A DNA stretch of 64,000 bases from Ectobius pallidus (GCA_964059195.1 CAXKWD010000001.1:220108484-220172483); one strand, 5' to 3'. Counted from the stretch's first letter, positions 42,339-55,900 are shown. Notes: generated by a model not told the origin, from the sequence alone. Translations and numbers: made by a program.

Positions 42339-42664
42339 CAGTAGAGTCCAGCGAACTTGGCACTTCATAATCTGTCAGTTTGGATGACTCGTCAACCATG
42401 ACAGAAAAAATAAAAATGAGTACAGTAAATTACCAGTAAAGCAAGATTATGTATTGGCCCTTTCATTTTAACAAGTTTAGAACTTTCAGTATAACAAATT
42501 TAAACTTTGCCTGTATCCTCATTCTCGCATTCATACTATACATTAAAGCAACTCAAGCAGACTTGGACAGAGATCTGGAAGGCACAATTTGCCCTCCATC
42601 TGTAATATAATTTTAAAAGCAATACTGTACTTTAAAACAAATTTTATGCACAGTTTTAACCATA

Positions 42665-43305
42665 AAATACCATACATACTCGAATACTACCTGCATATTT
42701 TTTTTTTTTATATCGTGAACGAAAAACAGGGGTGCGGGTATTATTTGAAAATTGGACTCCTCTCATCTGGATTTTTACATTTTATACCATATCGGCTCAA
42801 TATAACACAATGCTTTGTAGTAGCCTCACAGTATAGTATAACAGTAGTAAAGCTGGAATGAAAGGAAAATGATTCCTATGCACATGGTCCACCAGCCTGG
42901 TGGTGAAACAAAGCTTTACGCATAGAGACACCAAGCAAACAATGCAGTATAAGCAGAACCACTTCGGGGAAAGTTTGGTGAATTTCCACACGACTTTGAC
43001 CTTGGATCGGACACACGTCATCACGTGAGGATTCCTGCTGAACAGCTGAATTCACGAACTGAGTGTTGTTGTTGAAAGTGTTATGCTGCATGTATAAGAT
43101 GGCGAGATTTCGGCTGGCTGTTACCATGCACGTTATTTTAATGTATCATGTTTAATTCTTTTATGATATGTAATGTTAATTATAACTTTTTAATTAGGAA
43201 CAAAAATGGCAAAATAATTTTATATATGGGCCTACTTTTTTTTCTTTTCTTCTTTGGGTGCAGGTATTGTTCGAGGACGGGTAGTATTCAGGTATATACA
43301 GTATT
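42665..43305. mobile_element. MITE related to family A, with different ends
   Basis: Ends ctcgaatactacctgcatat and the mirror cgggtagtattcaggtatat. Inner bases 42870-43100 match family A copy 3 (cacatggtccaccagcctgg, cacacgactttgaccttgga, cctgctgaacagctgaattc). It is either a recombinant or a sister subfamily. Confidence 0.62.
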
Positions 43306-43309
43306 TCTT

Positions 43310-44025
43310 TTCTCCTTAACCCCTGTCAATGAAACCCGGGCATTTGAAAAATATTTACACCTTGTGAGCGTCCATTTGTCTGTGGTCTGTCCTTTACACA
43401 TTCTCCTTGCAGGCAGTGGTTCTCTGAACTCTGAACTGTCTATTTTGTTCACAGAAATAAATTTCACTTCTTATCTTGCAAGACCAAGTTCTTGCCACCA
43501 ACACTAAAGAATTTCTTATACTACAATAACATACAGAATGTCTATTTATTTCAATAACTTCTTTTTAACTAAGGACTTGCTACTTTCATAAATAAAAAAA
43601 ACTATTTTTTTTACCTGTTTACTGAATCTTCAGCACAAGAAAGTTTTTATTCAGCATCCACAGTCTATCTCAGGCCTGTCGAACAGTATTCCAAAGATGT
43701 GAAGTCATTCCCCTGCTTCCCCTCCGTTCATGACCTCCAAAGCGTAACTGAACCAATCAGTGGGTTCTTTTTTAAAGCAAACCTGTAAAGCGCTTCACGA
43801 GTGCTACAGCATCACTTTACGACCACTACAGACAAAAAAGAACAGGCAAATTCGATCAGCTGAGAGCTTGCTCAATGAAACCGGCACTGTGTATTACCCT
43901 CCAACACGATTAAGACACGTGCAAATAACAGTTATACCGGGATGGAAATAATAATTATTGTACAATATGATGTACATTAATGAAGTTCATTGTAATTACC
44001 TTTGAGGGTCAATTATAATAAGTTA
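43310..44025. other. Intergenic sequence, no gene recognised
   Basis: A 63-codon frame at 43760-43951 has no family resemblance. No repeat boundaries are seen. Confidence 0.45.
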
Positions 44026-44029
44026 ACAA

Positions 44030-45065
44030 ATACATTCACCTTATACCCTCAATTTTACTTATAAATGAAATGCATAAGCCACTTGGGATACTCTGAAGTT
44101 AAATAACACTGCGTACTAGTCGTAGTATAAAACCACCATGCAGCAGTTGCAGCACTAGTTCCCAAAAGTTGTACATAGAAAGGTCAACAGCCATTGTTAT
44201 TTATGGGAAGTCACTATGTAGCAGTTGTATTGGGAACTAATACTGCAACAGCTGCATGGTGATTTTATACTACGACTAGTATGCAGTGTTAAGCTGCATC
44301 TCCATTGATATACATTTAGCACCAACATGTTGCAGTTAACATATGTTAAATGTTATTCATCAACTTGTTGACGTATACAAGTCAAGTGGTTTGCCAATTA
44401 ACAACTGTCTCCACTACAATGTTATAGGTTAACATGTGTTGGCGCGGTCATTCAAAAAGTAAACGCTAATGAAGAGGGCAGCCAACATTACAAAATGAGA
44501 GTAATTTTATATACTCGTTATTATCTTCTTGTTAACTGTCTATTACTTTCTTAATTACTAATGTTGTATAGATGTCTTGATCTTTTCAAAATAACTATCA
44601 CTTTTTCCAACAATGGAGTATGCCATAAAAAAATAATTTTCAAAGTAGATGCAATACTATTGAGAACACTGATATACCAAATACTCACATAATACAAAAT
44701 GGATGCCGGCAATATTGAGGAAGCTGTCGACTGCTTTTTGTGAACACGAAAATTCCTGAACCAAAGCCGATATCGACCGACTAGTCAATTGACTTGACAT
44801 GTTGTCCATTATCTCCGGAAAACAAATTAACATTTGAAAATGTTATGTGCAATACGCTGGGTTTGCATGTCAAGTCAATTGGAACGCGAAATTGCAATAT
44901 ACATGTCAATATCAACTTGTTAATATTGACATGTTGGTGTTAAATGTATATCAATGGAGACACAGCTTTATTTATCTTCAGAGTATCCCAAGTGGCTTAT
45001 GCATTTCATTTATAAGTAAAATTGAGAGTATAAGGTGAATATATTTGTCAACTTATTATATGATG
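44030..45065. mobile_element. Long palindromic element with a nested MITE in its left arm
   Basis: The outer arms 44030-44106 and 44985-45065 are mirrored (gaaatgcataagccacttgg against ccaagtggcttatgcatttc), and so are the inner parts (ctccattgatatacatttag against ctaaatgtatatcaatggag-type). The left arm is interrupted by the 185-bp foldback 44107-44291, absent from the right arm. Confidence 0.75.
44107..44291. mobile_element. Nested foldback MITE (60-bp arms)
   Basis: Mirror arms cactgcgtactagtcgtagt and actacgactagtatgcagtg. The unoccupied site is preserved in the opposite arm at about 44972-44985 (aagctttatttatcttc-type). Confidence 0.75.
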
Positions 45066-45600
45066 TACAGATAAAATCAAATGGTACTAACTGTGCTTAA
45101 GAAGGCGTTTGTACTCAGGAATTTAAACAATGATGTTAAAGTCATCAAGGAAATTTTCGATCAACACCTTCTTCGCCACTACAGTTCGTGCAGCAAAACT
45201 TGCAGCACTCTTAAAGTGAGATTTGAGATCGCTGCACTGACAGTGAAGTGGGGGTATAGCAAAGCTGCAGCAAAATGTAAAAAAGAATGCTTTTGATGCA
45301 GCAATGGTAAAGCATTTTAGCTTCGCTTTAAAAAAGAATGCACTGCACACTTTGGAGGTCACGAACGGATGGGGAATGACATCACAGTTCCACAACTGAA
45401 TCAATCACTATGCTGAATTCCGTTCTTAGTGGATTCTTACCTGTGCAAGCGCTGAAGATCGATGTCTTGATGGCACTGTATAAAGCAACTGTGCAATAAT
45501 TTACAAAAATTAGAAAAGACTTATTTCATGAATGTCTACTACACTGTATTTCAATTACAGTAAATACTCTTCTTCCATGGACTGTCTATTTCATACACAT
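45066..45600. other. Region downstream of the Apollo-like stop codon
   Basis: Probably the 3' UTR and flank of the minus-strand gene. I saw no convincing polyadenylation signal on the minus strand close to the stop. Small frames here show no homology. Confidence 0.4.
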
Positions 45601-48600
45601 CTAAACTTCCTCATTTGTCTTTCTGTGGTGGAGGGAGAAGAACAGCTTTTCCCCAGCAACCACAGCATCAGTCAAAGCAGATACATCTACGCTGCTAGCA
45701 TCCCAAAAGTTCCTTTCACAATCTCTTTCACTAAGTTCCTCACTATCTGAAATGCATGTGTCAAACAAAGAAGTTACATCTAGACTGCTACTACACCGGT
45801 AATTCTTCCCTGACACTTTTTCACTATTCTTCACTATACCCTTACTACAGCTCTTTTCTGGTTCTCTTTCATGTTCACTGCTTGTCCCCCGTTCTATGTC
45901 TCTGATAATTTTATTTTTTCTTAAAATATCATTAGCTTGCTTTCTAGCACGGCAACAAACGGATTTGTGTTTAGCATTACTGTTTTTCTTATGCCACCTG
46001 TGACTTGCATCGTCATCTCTATTTGTTGCTGCACTTTCTTTTTTACTATTATCTGTCAAAAAACATTCGTAATGAGTTTTACTGCTCTCACTACAGCAAT
46101 TCTTTTCCGATCCAGATGTACAGCAATTCTTTTCCAATCTAGATGTACAGCAATTCTTTTCCGATCCAGATGTACAACAATTCTTTTCCAATCCAGATTT
46201 ACAGTAATTCTTTTCCAATCCAGATTTACAGTAATTCTTTTCCGTTCCAGATGTACAGCAATTCTTTTTTGATCCAGATGTACAGTGATTCTTTTCAGAC
46301 TCATTTTCACTATCTGTAATAACTTCATTATATTTTCCCATTAATTGAGATATCTCTGATATTGAGCTATTGCTACTGTAGCAATCCTCTTCAGACTCTT
46401 TCTTACTAAGATTTGGACTACACGCAATATCTATGCTGCTATAGTCATTGTTTCCAGACTCATTTTCAATATCTTTAATATCATATTTTTCCATTAGTTC
46501 AGATATCTCTACTATTGAACTACTGATACTGCAGTAATCATCTTCAGATTCTTTCTCAGAAAGATCTGAAGTATCTGTGTTGATAAAGACAGGTATATCT
46601 ACACTGCTTCTATTACAGTAATACATTTCTGAGTCTTTTTCACCAGAAATTTGATCTTCATTGGTTGTTTTTCGTTCTGTGTCGCTGAGAATTTTATTTT
46701 TTCTTGAAATATGATCAGTAGCTAAATCAGTTTTCTTTCTCAGACTGGAATTAACAGGTTTGGATTTAATGTTAGTGTTTTTCTTATGACATGTATCACT
46801 TTCTTCAGTGTACCTTGCACTATCATTAGAAAGGCATTCGTGGCAAGTTTCAGGTACGTCTATTACTGCTTCTATTTCTGAGTCTTTTTCACCAGAATTT
46901 TGATCTTCATTGGTTGTTTTCCGTTCTGTGTCGCTGAGAATTTTATTTTTTCTTGAAGTATGATCAGTAGCTAAGTCAGTTTTCTTTCTCAGACTGGAAT
47001 TAACAGATTTGAATTTAATGTTACTGTTTTTCTTATGACATGTATCACTTTCTGTGGTGTATCTTGGACTATCTAATCTATCATCATTAGAAAGACATCC
47101 ATAGCGAGTTTCAGGTACGTCTATTACTGCTTCTATTTCTGAGTCTTTTTCACCAGAATTTTGATCTTCATTTGTTCTTTCCTGTTCTGTGTCGCAGAGA
47201 ATTTTATTTCTTCTTGGAATATGATCAGGAGCCAAGTCGGTATTCTTTCTCAGACTGGAATTGACAGATTTGCATTTAATGTGACTGTTTTTCTTATGAC
47301 ATGTATCACTTTCTTCAGTGTACCTTGCACTATCATTAGAAAGACATTCGTGGCAAGTTTCAGGTACATCTATTACTGCTTCTATTTCTGAGTCTTTTTC
47401 ACCAGAATTTTGATCTTCATTGGTTGTCTTCCGTTCTGTGTCGCTGAGAATTTTATTTTTTCTTGAAATATGATCAGGAGCCAAGTCAGTATTCTTTCTC
47501 AGACTGGAATAAATAGGTTTGGATTTAATGTTACTGTTTTTCTTATGACATGTATCACTTTCTTTGGTGCATCTTGAACTATCTAATCTACCGTCGTTAG
47601 AAAGACATTCATGGCGAATTTCAGATACATCTATTATTGCTCCTATTTCTGAGTCTTTTTCACTAGGATTTTGATATTCATTGGTTGCTTCCTGTTCTGT
47701 GATACTGAGAATTTTATTTTTTCTTGAAATATGATCAGGAGCCAAGTCAGTTTTCTTTCTCGGACTGGAATTAACAGGTTTGGATTTAATGTTACTGTTT
47801 TTCTTATGACATGTATCACTTTCTTTGGTGTACCTTGGACTATCTAATATACCATCATTAGAAAGACATTCGTGGCGAGTTTCAGGTACATCTATACTGC
47901 TTCTACTACAGTAATTATTTTCTAACTCACTTTCACCAACTGTGATTCGTGCATTGATTAAAGCAAATATATCTATACTCTTACCCTCCCAGTAATTTTT
48001 TTCTGAGTGTCTCTCACTAAATTTTCCATATTCATTGTTTGTTCCCCATTCTGTGTGTCCGATAATTTTATTTTTTCTTGAGATATGACCAGGAGCCAAA
48101 TCAGTTTGCAGTCTGGGATTGCAATGAATGGATTTACATCTAATATTACTATTTTTCTTATGACATTTATTTTTGTGGTTATCTTTGTTTGTCCCTGGAC
48201 TTTCTAATCTATTATTGCTAAAAAGACATCCATCACGATTATCAGATGTATCATTATATTCCTCACACCTTGTCACATTTTCCAATACATCTTTATTTGA
48301 ATTAGAATGTGTGTGCAGTTTTCCAGCTTGTAGTGTAAATTTTCTTCGTATGATCTTTTTAACTTCCTTTTCAGCTTGTACAGAAGTGGTTTTATGTTTG
48401 ATATTTCCTTTGGGTGAATATGAATCTGTTTCATCACTAGCAGTAAAAAAAATGTCCTTTTCACTCTGTGTTCCTGCCATGGATTGTAAAACGTTTAACG
48501 CAGTTTGGCTTTGACAGGTATGAAAAATCTCCTCGCTGGAGTTTTCTGGATTCTGATGTTCTGGCATTTCTGCTGGCTGTTCTTCAACAACGCCAGATTC

Positions 48601-51600
48601 TTGGACGTTACCTGAATGTTGCACTGATTTGTTACCAAGTCCTACTCTGGAACTGAATTCAGCAGAACACTGAATATCTGAGTCCATCTCAGCGTCAACA
48701 GATGTCACAGCATCTAAATTATTTTCATTATTACAATCCAGTATGTCACCTGTAGATATTGGGACATCAGTCAGTTGGATAGCACTTCTTCCATTCCTGG
48801 ACTGTGTTTGCTGAACCTTGTCAACACGTGTAAAATTATATTCTTCTACTTGTACAGTTTTTTCCCCACGCCATTCATGGACAAATGGGACAGACATGTG
48901 GTCGGTTGTCTGGACAGAATCTGTCCCACTCTTTGATTGGTTTTGTTCATTCTCATCAGCTGATGGGACATATCGTATGATCTTTTTAACTTCCTTTTCA
49001 GCTCGTAGTGTAAATTCTCTTCGTATGATCTTTTTAACTTTCTTTTCAGCTTGTACAGAAGTGGTTTTACGTTTGATATTTCTTTTGGGTGAGTATGAAT
49101 TATTTGATTTAGAACGTGTGTGCAGTTTTCCAGCTTGTAGTGTAAATTTTCTTCGTATGATCTTTTTAACTTCCTTTTCAGCTTGTACAGAAGTGGTTTT
49201 ATGTTTGATATTTCCTTTGGGTGAATATGAATCTGTTTCATCACTAGCAGTAAAAAAAATTTCATTTTCTCTCTCTGTTCCTGCCATGGATTGTAAAACG
49301 TTCAACTCAGTTTGGCTTTGACATGTATGAAAAATCTCCTCGCTGGAGTTTTCTGGATTCTGATGTTCTGGTATTTCTGCTGGCTGTTCTTCAACAACGC
49401 CAGATTCTTGGACGTTACCTGAATGTTGCGCTGATTGGTTACCAAGTCCTACTCTGGAACTGAATTCAGCAGAACACTGAATATCTGAGTCCATCTCAGC
49501 GTCAACAGATGTCACAGCATCTAAATTATTTTCATTATTACAATCCAGTATGTCATCTGTAGATATTGGGACATCAGTCAGTTGGATAGCACTTCTTCCA
49601 TTCCTGGACTGTGTTTGCTGAACCTTGTCAACACGTGTAAAATTATATTCTTCTACTTGTACAGTTTTTTCCCCACGCCATTCATGGACAAATGGGACAG
49701 ACATGTGGTCGGTTGTCTGGACAGAATCTGTCCCACTCTTTGATTGGTTTTGTTCATTCTCATCAGCTGATGGGACATATCGCATGATCTTTTTAACTTC
49801 CTTTTCAGCTTGTACAGAAGTGGTTTTATGTTTGATACTTCCTTTGGGTGAATATGAATTATTTGATTTAGAATGTGTGTGCAGTTTTCCAGCTCGTAGT
49901 GTAAATTCTCTTCGTATGATCTTTTTAACTTCCTTTTCAGCTTGTACAGAAGTGGTTTTATGTTTGATATTTCCTTTGGGTGAATATGAATCTGTTTCAT
50001 CACTAGCAGTAAAAAAAATTTCATTTTCTCTCTCTGTTCCTGCCATGGATTGTAAAACGTTCAACTCAGTTTGGCTTTGACAGGTATGAAAAATCTCCTC
50101 GCTGGAGTTTTCTGGATTCTGATGTTCTGGCATTTCTGCTGGCTGTTCTTCAACAACGCCAGATTCTTGGACATTACCTGAATGTTGCGCTGATTCGTTA
50201 CGAAATCCTACTCTGGAACTGAATTCAGCAGAACACTGAATATCTGAGTCCATCTCAGCGTCGACAGATGTCACAGCATCTAGATTATTTTCATTATTAC
50301 AATCCAGTATGTCACCTGTAGATAGTTGGACATCGTTCAGTTGAATAGCACTTCTTCCATTCCTGGACTGTGTTCGCTGAACCTTGTCAACACGTGTAAA
50401 ATTATATTCTTTTACTTTTACAGTTTTTCCCCCATGCCATTCATGGACAAATGGAACAGACATGGGGTCGGTTGACTGGACAGAATCTGTCCCACTCTTT
50501 GATTGGTTTTGTGCATTCTCATCAGCTGATGGGACATATCGAACATCAGGCCCAGCTGACTGGCTAGTGTCTGTCCTGTTTCGGAATTGGTCCTGTTGAT
50601 TCTGAACAGCTGGAACAGATACAATATTGGATTCAGCTGACTGAAGATTCCGTGTCCCACTCACTGATTGGCTTTGTTGACTCTTATCAATTGAGACAAG
50701 TCTAATGTAAGGATTAAATAAACGGGGAGTATCTGTCCCACTCACTGATTGGCTTTGTTGACTCTTAAGAATTGAGACAAGTCTAATGTAAGGGTTAAAT
50801 AAACGGGGAGTATCTGTCCCATTCTTTGACTGGTTTTGTTGACTCTTATCAACTGATGGGACATGTCTATTGTAAGACTCAACTACATGGGGAGTATCTG
50901 TCCCATCATTTGATTGGTTTTGTTGAGTTTTATCAAGTGATGGGACATGTCTAACATGAGACTCAACTGCTTCTAACCCATCATTTGTCAGGGTTTGTTG
51001 ATTCTCACAAACACAGGGAATGGATGGGTCCAACAAATTTGTGCTGGAACTTATTACATCACTTTCTACCTTAATCTGTGTGATCAAAGGCTCTGTCGTA
51101 GAGTTAGCATATGCAATAGGATTTTCCAGCTTCAAGCTTTCCTGACTAATTGAGCAGATTTCCTGTGTTTCATTTTCCTGATAAGTTTCATTGGAATATA
51201 CATTTTTTTGCTCATCAAATTCTATTTCTGTTTTGCATTTCACCCCATTACAAATTTCTGATGAGCGGATCACAGTATTTGCATCAACAATGGGCTCAGT
51301 CTCGCCTTCTGTAACTATATTATTTTTGTGATCAGAGTCACTGGAGCGTAAAAAATCTTCCCCTACTTCAATTTCTGTATTGCATTTCACTTCACTATCA
51401 AAAACGCGCTCAGTCTCTCCTTCTATAACTATATTACTTTTGTGATCAGCGTCACTGAAGCATAAAAAACCTTCCCCTAATTCAATTTCTGTATTGCATT
51501 TCACTTCACTGCGGACTTCCGACGAGCAAATTTCAGAATTTGCACGAGAAATAGGCTCATCATCATCTACAATCTCATAATGGATTTCTGGCGAGAATAT

Positions 51601-52960
51601 CACAGTCTCTGCATCAGAAATATGCTCATCATTATCCACGTCATTATTCTCAGAATTTGCATTTTGCACAATCTCATTATGCATTTCTGACAATAATGTC
51701 ACAGTCTCTGAATGAGAAATATGCTCAGCATCTTGCACTCTCTCATTATGCATTTCTGACAATAATGTCACAGTCTCTGAATGAGAAATATTCTCAGCAT
51801 CTTGCACTCTCTCCTTATGCATTGAATGAGAAATATGCTCAGCATCTTGCACTCTCTCCTTATGCATTTCTGATGATAATATCACAGTCTCTGAATCAGA
51901 ATTATGCTCAGCATCTTGCACTCTCTCCTTATGCATTTTTGAAGAGCATATTACAGTCTTTGGAGCAGCAACAGACTCATCATCGCTCATACCTTCTTCT
52001 TTAATTTGATTTAAGGAGAGGTTCGGTTCTGTTTGAACGTGCCGATCTACAGTCTTGCTTCTGCTAGGTAACCTAAAGGTAGGCATGTTATTCTCATACG
52101 AAGAGTAGCCTATGTAAAAATTTTTATGGAGAAGGACACGGACATTTTTCAACATAGGCCCGACTTCAGAAGATGTTTTTACTCTCACAACTTCTGAGTT
52201 CGGTTGTCTTACCGAAATCTCTACTAAATCATCTTTCTTACTGGGCTTACAGCTAACGTTATGAGTAGCATTAGACATGCCGATATCACCTATTGCTTCA
52301 CATGCATAAGTGTGGTCAGAATGAATTCCTTCAAGTAAAAATGATTCACACTGTATATCATTCCTTTTAGAAACACTTTCATTTCTACACTTTCCTATTA
52401 CAGAACTACCTTCTTTTGATTTATCTGAAGAGCTGTCTTCAGAGTTACAGTCTGCTTCATTGGAAGAATTGTCAGATTCAGAGCTATCGTACTGCACACC
52501 TTTCCTTTTGAAAGCTCTAGATACCTTACTTGATACCGATCTGGATGTTAACATTTTTCTTCTTTTTGCACTGTGTTGTACCCTCTTCACATCACTTTGT
52601 ACTCCGAGATCACCACCGCCATAATCAAGTTCTTTAGCACTGTTTTCAGACAGGCGGCGCTTTCTTCTCACTCGACAAAGTTTCATAATACTTTGAGGAA
52701 TGTTGGTCACTGTTTTTAAGACATCCCAGTAAAACGAGGAATCAATTCGACTTGGTTTCTGAGTTTTAACTATCGGAAGTAGCTTGCAAGGCTTAACAAT
52801 TGAAACAAATGTATATAATTCTGAATATGGACTGTGGTCGCTGTAAGGCACTACATGAATTCCATGTACCTCTGAGTTCTTGAACGGAATGTAGCATCCT
52901 CTGATACCACAGTCATAAAGCGCAGTTGGAAGAATGCTGATCACAGCGCCTTTCCTAAAC
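45601..52960 (-). CDS. Apollo-like gene terminal exon: end of nuclease domain plus about 2,350-residue repetitive tail
   Basis: Acceptor TTTTGCTAG at 52961-52969; 7,360 bp with no in-frame stop until 45601. The first 75 or so residues complete the beta-CASP domain (FRKGAVISILPTALYDCGIR; IHVVPYSDHSPYSELYTFVS). Next come basic, NLS-like clusters (RRKRRLSENS, KRRKMLTSRS, RAFKRKG) and an SSESDNSSNE acidic serine run. The rest is hydrophilic and probably disordered, rich in Ser, Asn, Glu, Asp and Lys, and made of repeats: about 28-residue MHKERVQDAE units near 51.65-51.96 kb, 27-28-residue GTDTPRLFNPYIRLVS units at 50.56-51.0 kb, three units of about 250-269 residues at 48.27-50.54 kb, 83/87-residue CHKKNSNIK units at 46.64-47.96 kb, and 9-residue SGLEKNCCT units at 46.09-46.31 kb. 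Repeat periods are multiples of three. No known domain is recognised in the tail. Confidence 0.88.
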
Positions 52961-55900
52961 CTAGCAAAAGATAAACATAAAAAATGTAAATACTATGAAT
53001 CATTTTGATTAAATTAATTGGGAAAATAATGAAGTGTCAATATAAACTTCAAATAATTATTGTAAGTAAAAACTTACTTTAGACATAAAGAATAGAAACA
53101 CTCTGTGGGAGCAGAAAAGCGATATCCCTATTAAATGGAGTATTGTGGGACAGCCATATCACGGGGAGGAAAAAAGCAGTATATTTATGATTCAATAGTT
53201 AAGGAAATAGTACAATTTCAGAAATTTGGCCAATTAAAAAGAGAGAGGAAAGAAAATTATAAACAACAGAAATGGATTTTACTAGTCATTTGAAAAGTGT
53301 AACTTAAATAGCTGCTAAGTGCCATTTTTGTAAAAAATTAGTTTTTGCATCAAAACCCATCTATACGTCTTTGCCAATTGGCCCAAGACACGGCTATGTG
53401 CCACACTATTTAGTTTAGTTGAAACATTGTCCCTCATTTATTTATCCAGAAGTCTGCTAAGTACCAACAGCTGATTATTCCAGAAATGGAGGGAAGTAGT
53501 TCAAGAGTTTTACATGTTGAAAATAATGTTGAAATGGGGGAGAGAAGAAGAAAGAAAGGTTCAGGATATAGGTTAGATGTGCAGAAGAAACTAAGAATTA
53601 GTGGCAAAGTTCTTAGTATCCAGCCACAGCTACTTGCCCTGCGATAGGGACTTCGCCCAGATAGAGAAGAGGAAGAGGCTGTGCAAGGCATATGTACCTA
53701 AAGAACTTCATGATATTGTCAGATCTGCTAAACATGTTAACAAATTTGAAGTCATTGACATGAATGAAAAAAAAAAAAAAATTCTCAATATTCGGCTGCT
53801 GCAAAATTCTTGAAAACAACGAAGAATTTGCAGATCTCTAAGGTAACAATGTTACGCTTCTCAGCAGAGAAACCTGGGGGCGTAGGAGTGAAATATAGCT
53901 ACAGCGAAGTGGAAACTTGGAAAAATGTTTGTATTCTAAAAAAAGGAGTGAAGGTGCCTGTCAACAGAAATGTAACATTCAACGGAATTGAAGGGCCAAG
54001 AATATTTAGGAAAAAGGAAAAAAAAAAAAAAAAAAAAAAAGAAGACTTATTATCAATGTTACCATATTTGGATAAAAAATTCAGGTCGATTTATGAGAAC
54101 TGAGTCGTAATGATGTAGACTGATTTAGTTTTTAAGTTTCTTCCAAAGGGCCTACCTGTACTAAGACTGAAACTACCTCTGGCACTTACCTGAGTTTTTA
54201 GTCAAACAGTTTTACTAATAATCCAGTTGTAACATTTATACCAGGAATATACACAGCTGAGGAAAAAAAAAAATGTACTAATAATCCTTGCATAAGACTG
54301 AATGTGTACAACGCTTATACAGCCTGGCCCCCTTGTATAAGCTTCACGTAAATAATCAAGATGGCCGATATCCGTAACAGCCGGTCGTTTCATAGATGTC
54401 TGAGATTGAATTTTGAGGCTATGCATATTCTGAGCTGCTTTTGCAGAATTATAAACACTGTTCCTTGCTTGCGGGACATATTCCCATATTTGTACCCATG
54501 ATTACAGCTTTCTGAAAACAATAAAATGAAATACTGAAACTAGATTTTATCTCGGCAGACGACGTGTTGCTGTTTCTTCACTGCTCCGACAGATGGCGTT
54601 CAGCAGTCCTTCATAGCCAGGGGCTAGTAACGTCATGACCAGTGTGACGTGTTTGATGACGTTTCACGTACAAACCCGGTGTAACCCTTGGCAGTTATAC
54701 TGCGTTTATTGGTAATAAGGCTTGTGTAGAACTTACGTGGAGAACAACCAAACAACCGTTCAACGCAAATATAAGCAGCTTTTATTAGTAAGGCTGTTAA
54801 AGTATAATCTATTAAAATAAAGGTCTGTCAATCCACAGTACAAGATGACCATGGTGATCATCAATAAATCAGGGTTCGTTATCCATGGAGGAAGTTAATT
54901 AAAAACACTGCCGACTGTATAAAACAGTCTCCCCATATCACATAACGTCCCTAATAATTATGTTGTAATGGAGGGGGCATTTTTTCATATTGAGGTAAGC
55001 TAGGGAAAAATCTTGGGAGAGCATACCGTCTCTGCTTTTTCCCCGCTTCCTTCACTGACAGGAAGCAATACAAAAATTAGGATTTTGACCAAGTTCAAGG
55101 TACCATCTCTCCTTCAGGGCCACCACATGGGGGGGGGGGGACTGCCGGACCCAAAGGACCCGGGCCCAGGCCCGGCTTGGTTCAGGTGATGTGATATAAT
55201 TTTATGGAAATTTTGGGTTGAAAACTGAAAAAGTTATTTTTTATTATATTTGTAACCTCTTTTAGCAAATAGGCCTACTTTTATTTTCATTTTCAACTAA
55301 TGGTATAATATAATACTGTTGTAATGTTATAGTTTTTTCCCCCTTTTTGGATATTTACAGTCCTTATTTACTTTATTCTTGGTTCCAGTAGACTAGTTCT
55401 TGAAATTGTTTTGATTGTAATAAAAACACAATACATTCATTTTAATGCAGTGATATGTTTTGTATTTAGATGTTTCAGCACAATGATTTATTAATTAGGA
55501 TGAACATAATTTAGAACAAAAAATGAATATAATTAAATGGCCTAGTAATTAAAAAAAATGTTGGAAATATGGTTTCTGGTATCATTTGATAACTAATGCC
55601 TGTTGCTCACAGTAAAATTTATTGTACAACTAATTTAACCAAACGTGTAGTCAAATCCACCTTTGCTAACGGTCAAATGAGTCATCAAATGCATACTAGC
55701 AAACGATTCTCCCTCTGTGTAGTAAATTTCGCAACATCGTAGTATTACCCTGCCACCTAGTGGTAGACTCCTGTACTCTAAATATTGAGCCACTCATACT
55801 CTGCTGCTAATGGTAGTTTGTTGTATCGTTTACATTAAAAGACAACAATTATCCAGATTAATTGGGATGGGACAAGATCCCATTAATAAGATAATTTACA

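Noticed and set aside
46056..46328. Second minus-strand frame (KRIAVHLE-type repeats)
   Set aside because: Out-of-frame reading of the 27-bp coding array. Any 27-bp repeat without stops opens all frames.
48818..49321. Plus-strand open frames (also 48173-48514, 49625-50080, 50384-50599, 51657-52004)
   Set aside because: These are antisense shadows of the repetitive Apollo tail. They repeat with its periods and have no protein resemblance of their own.
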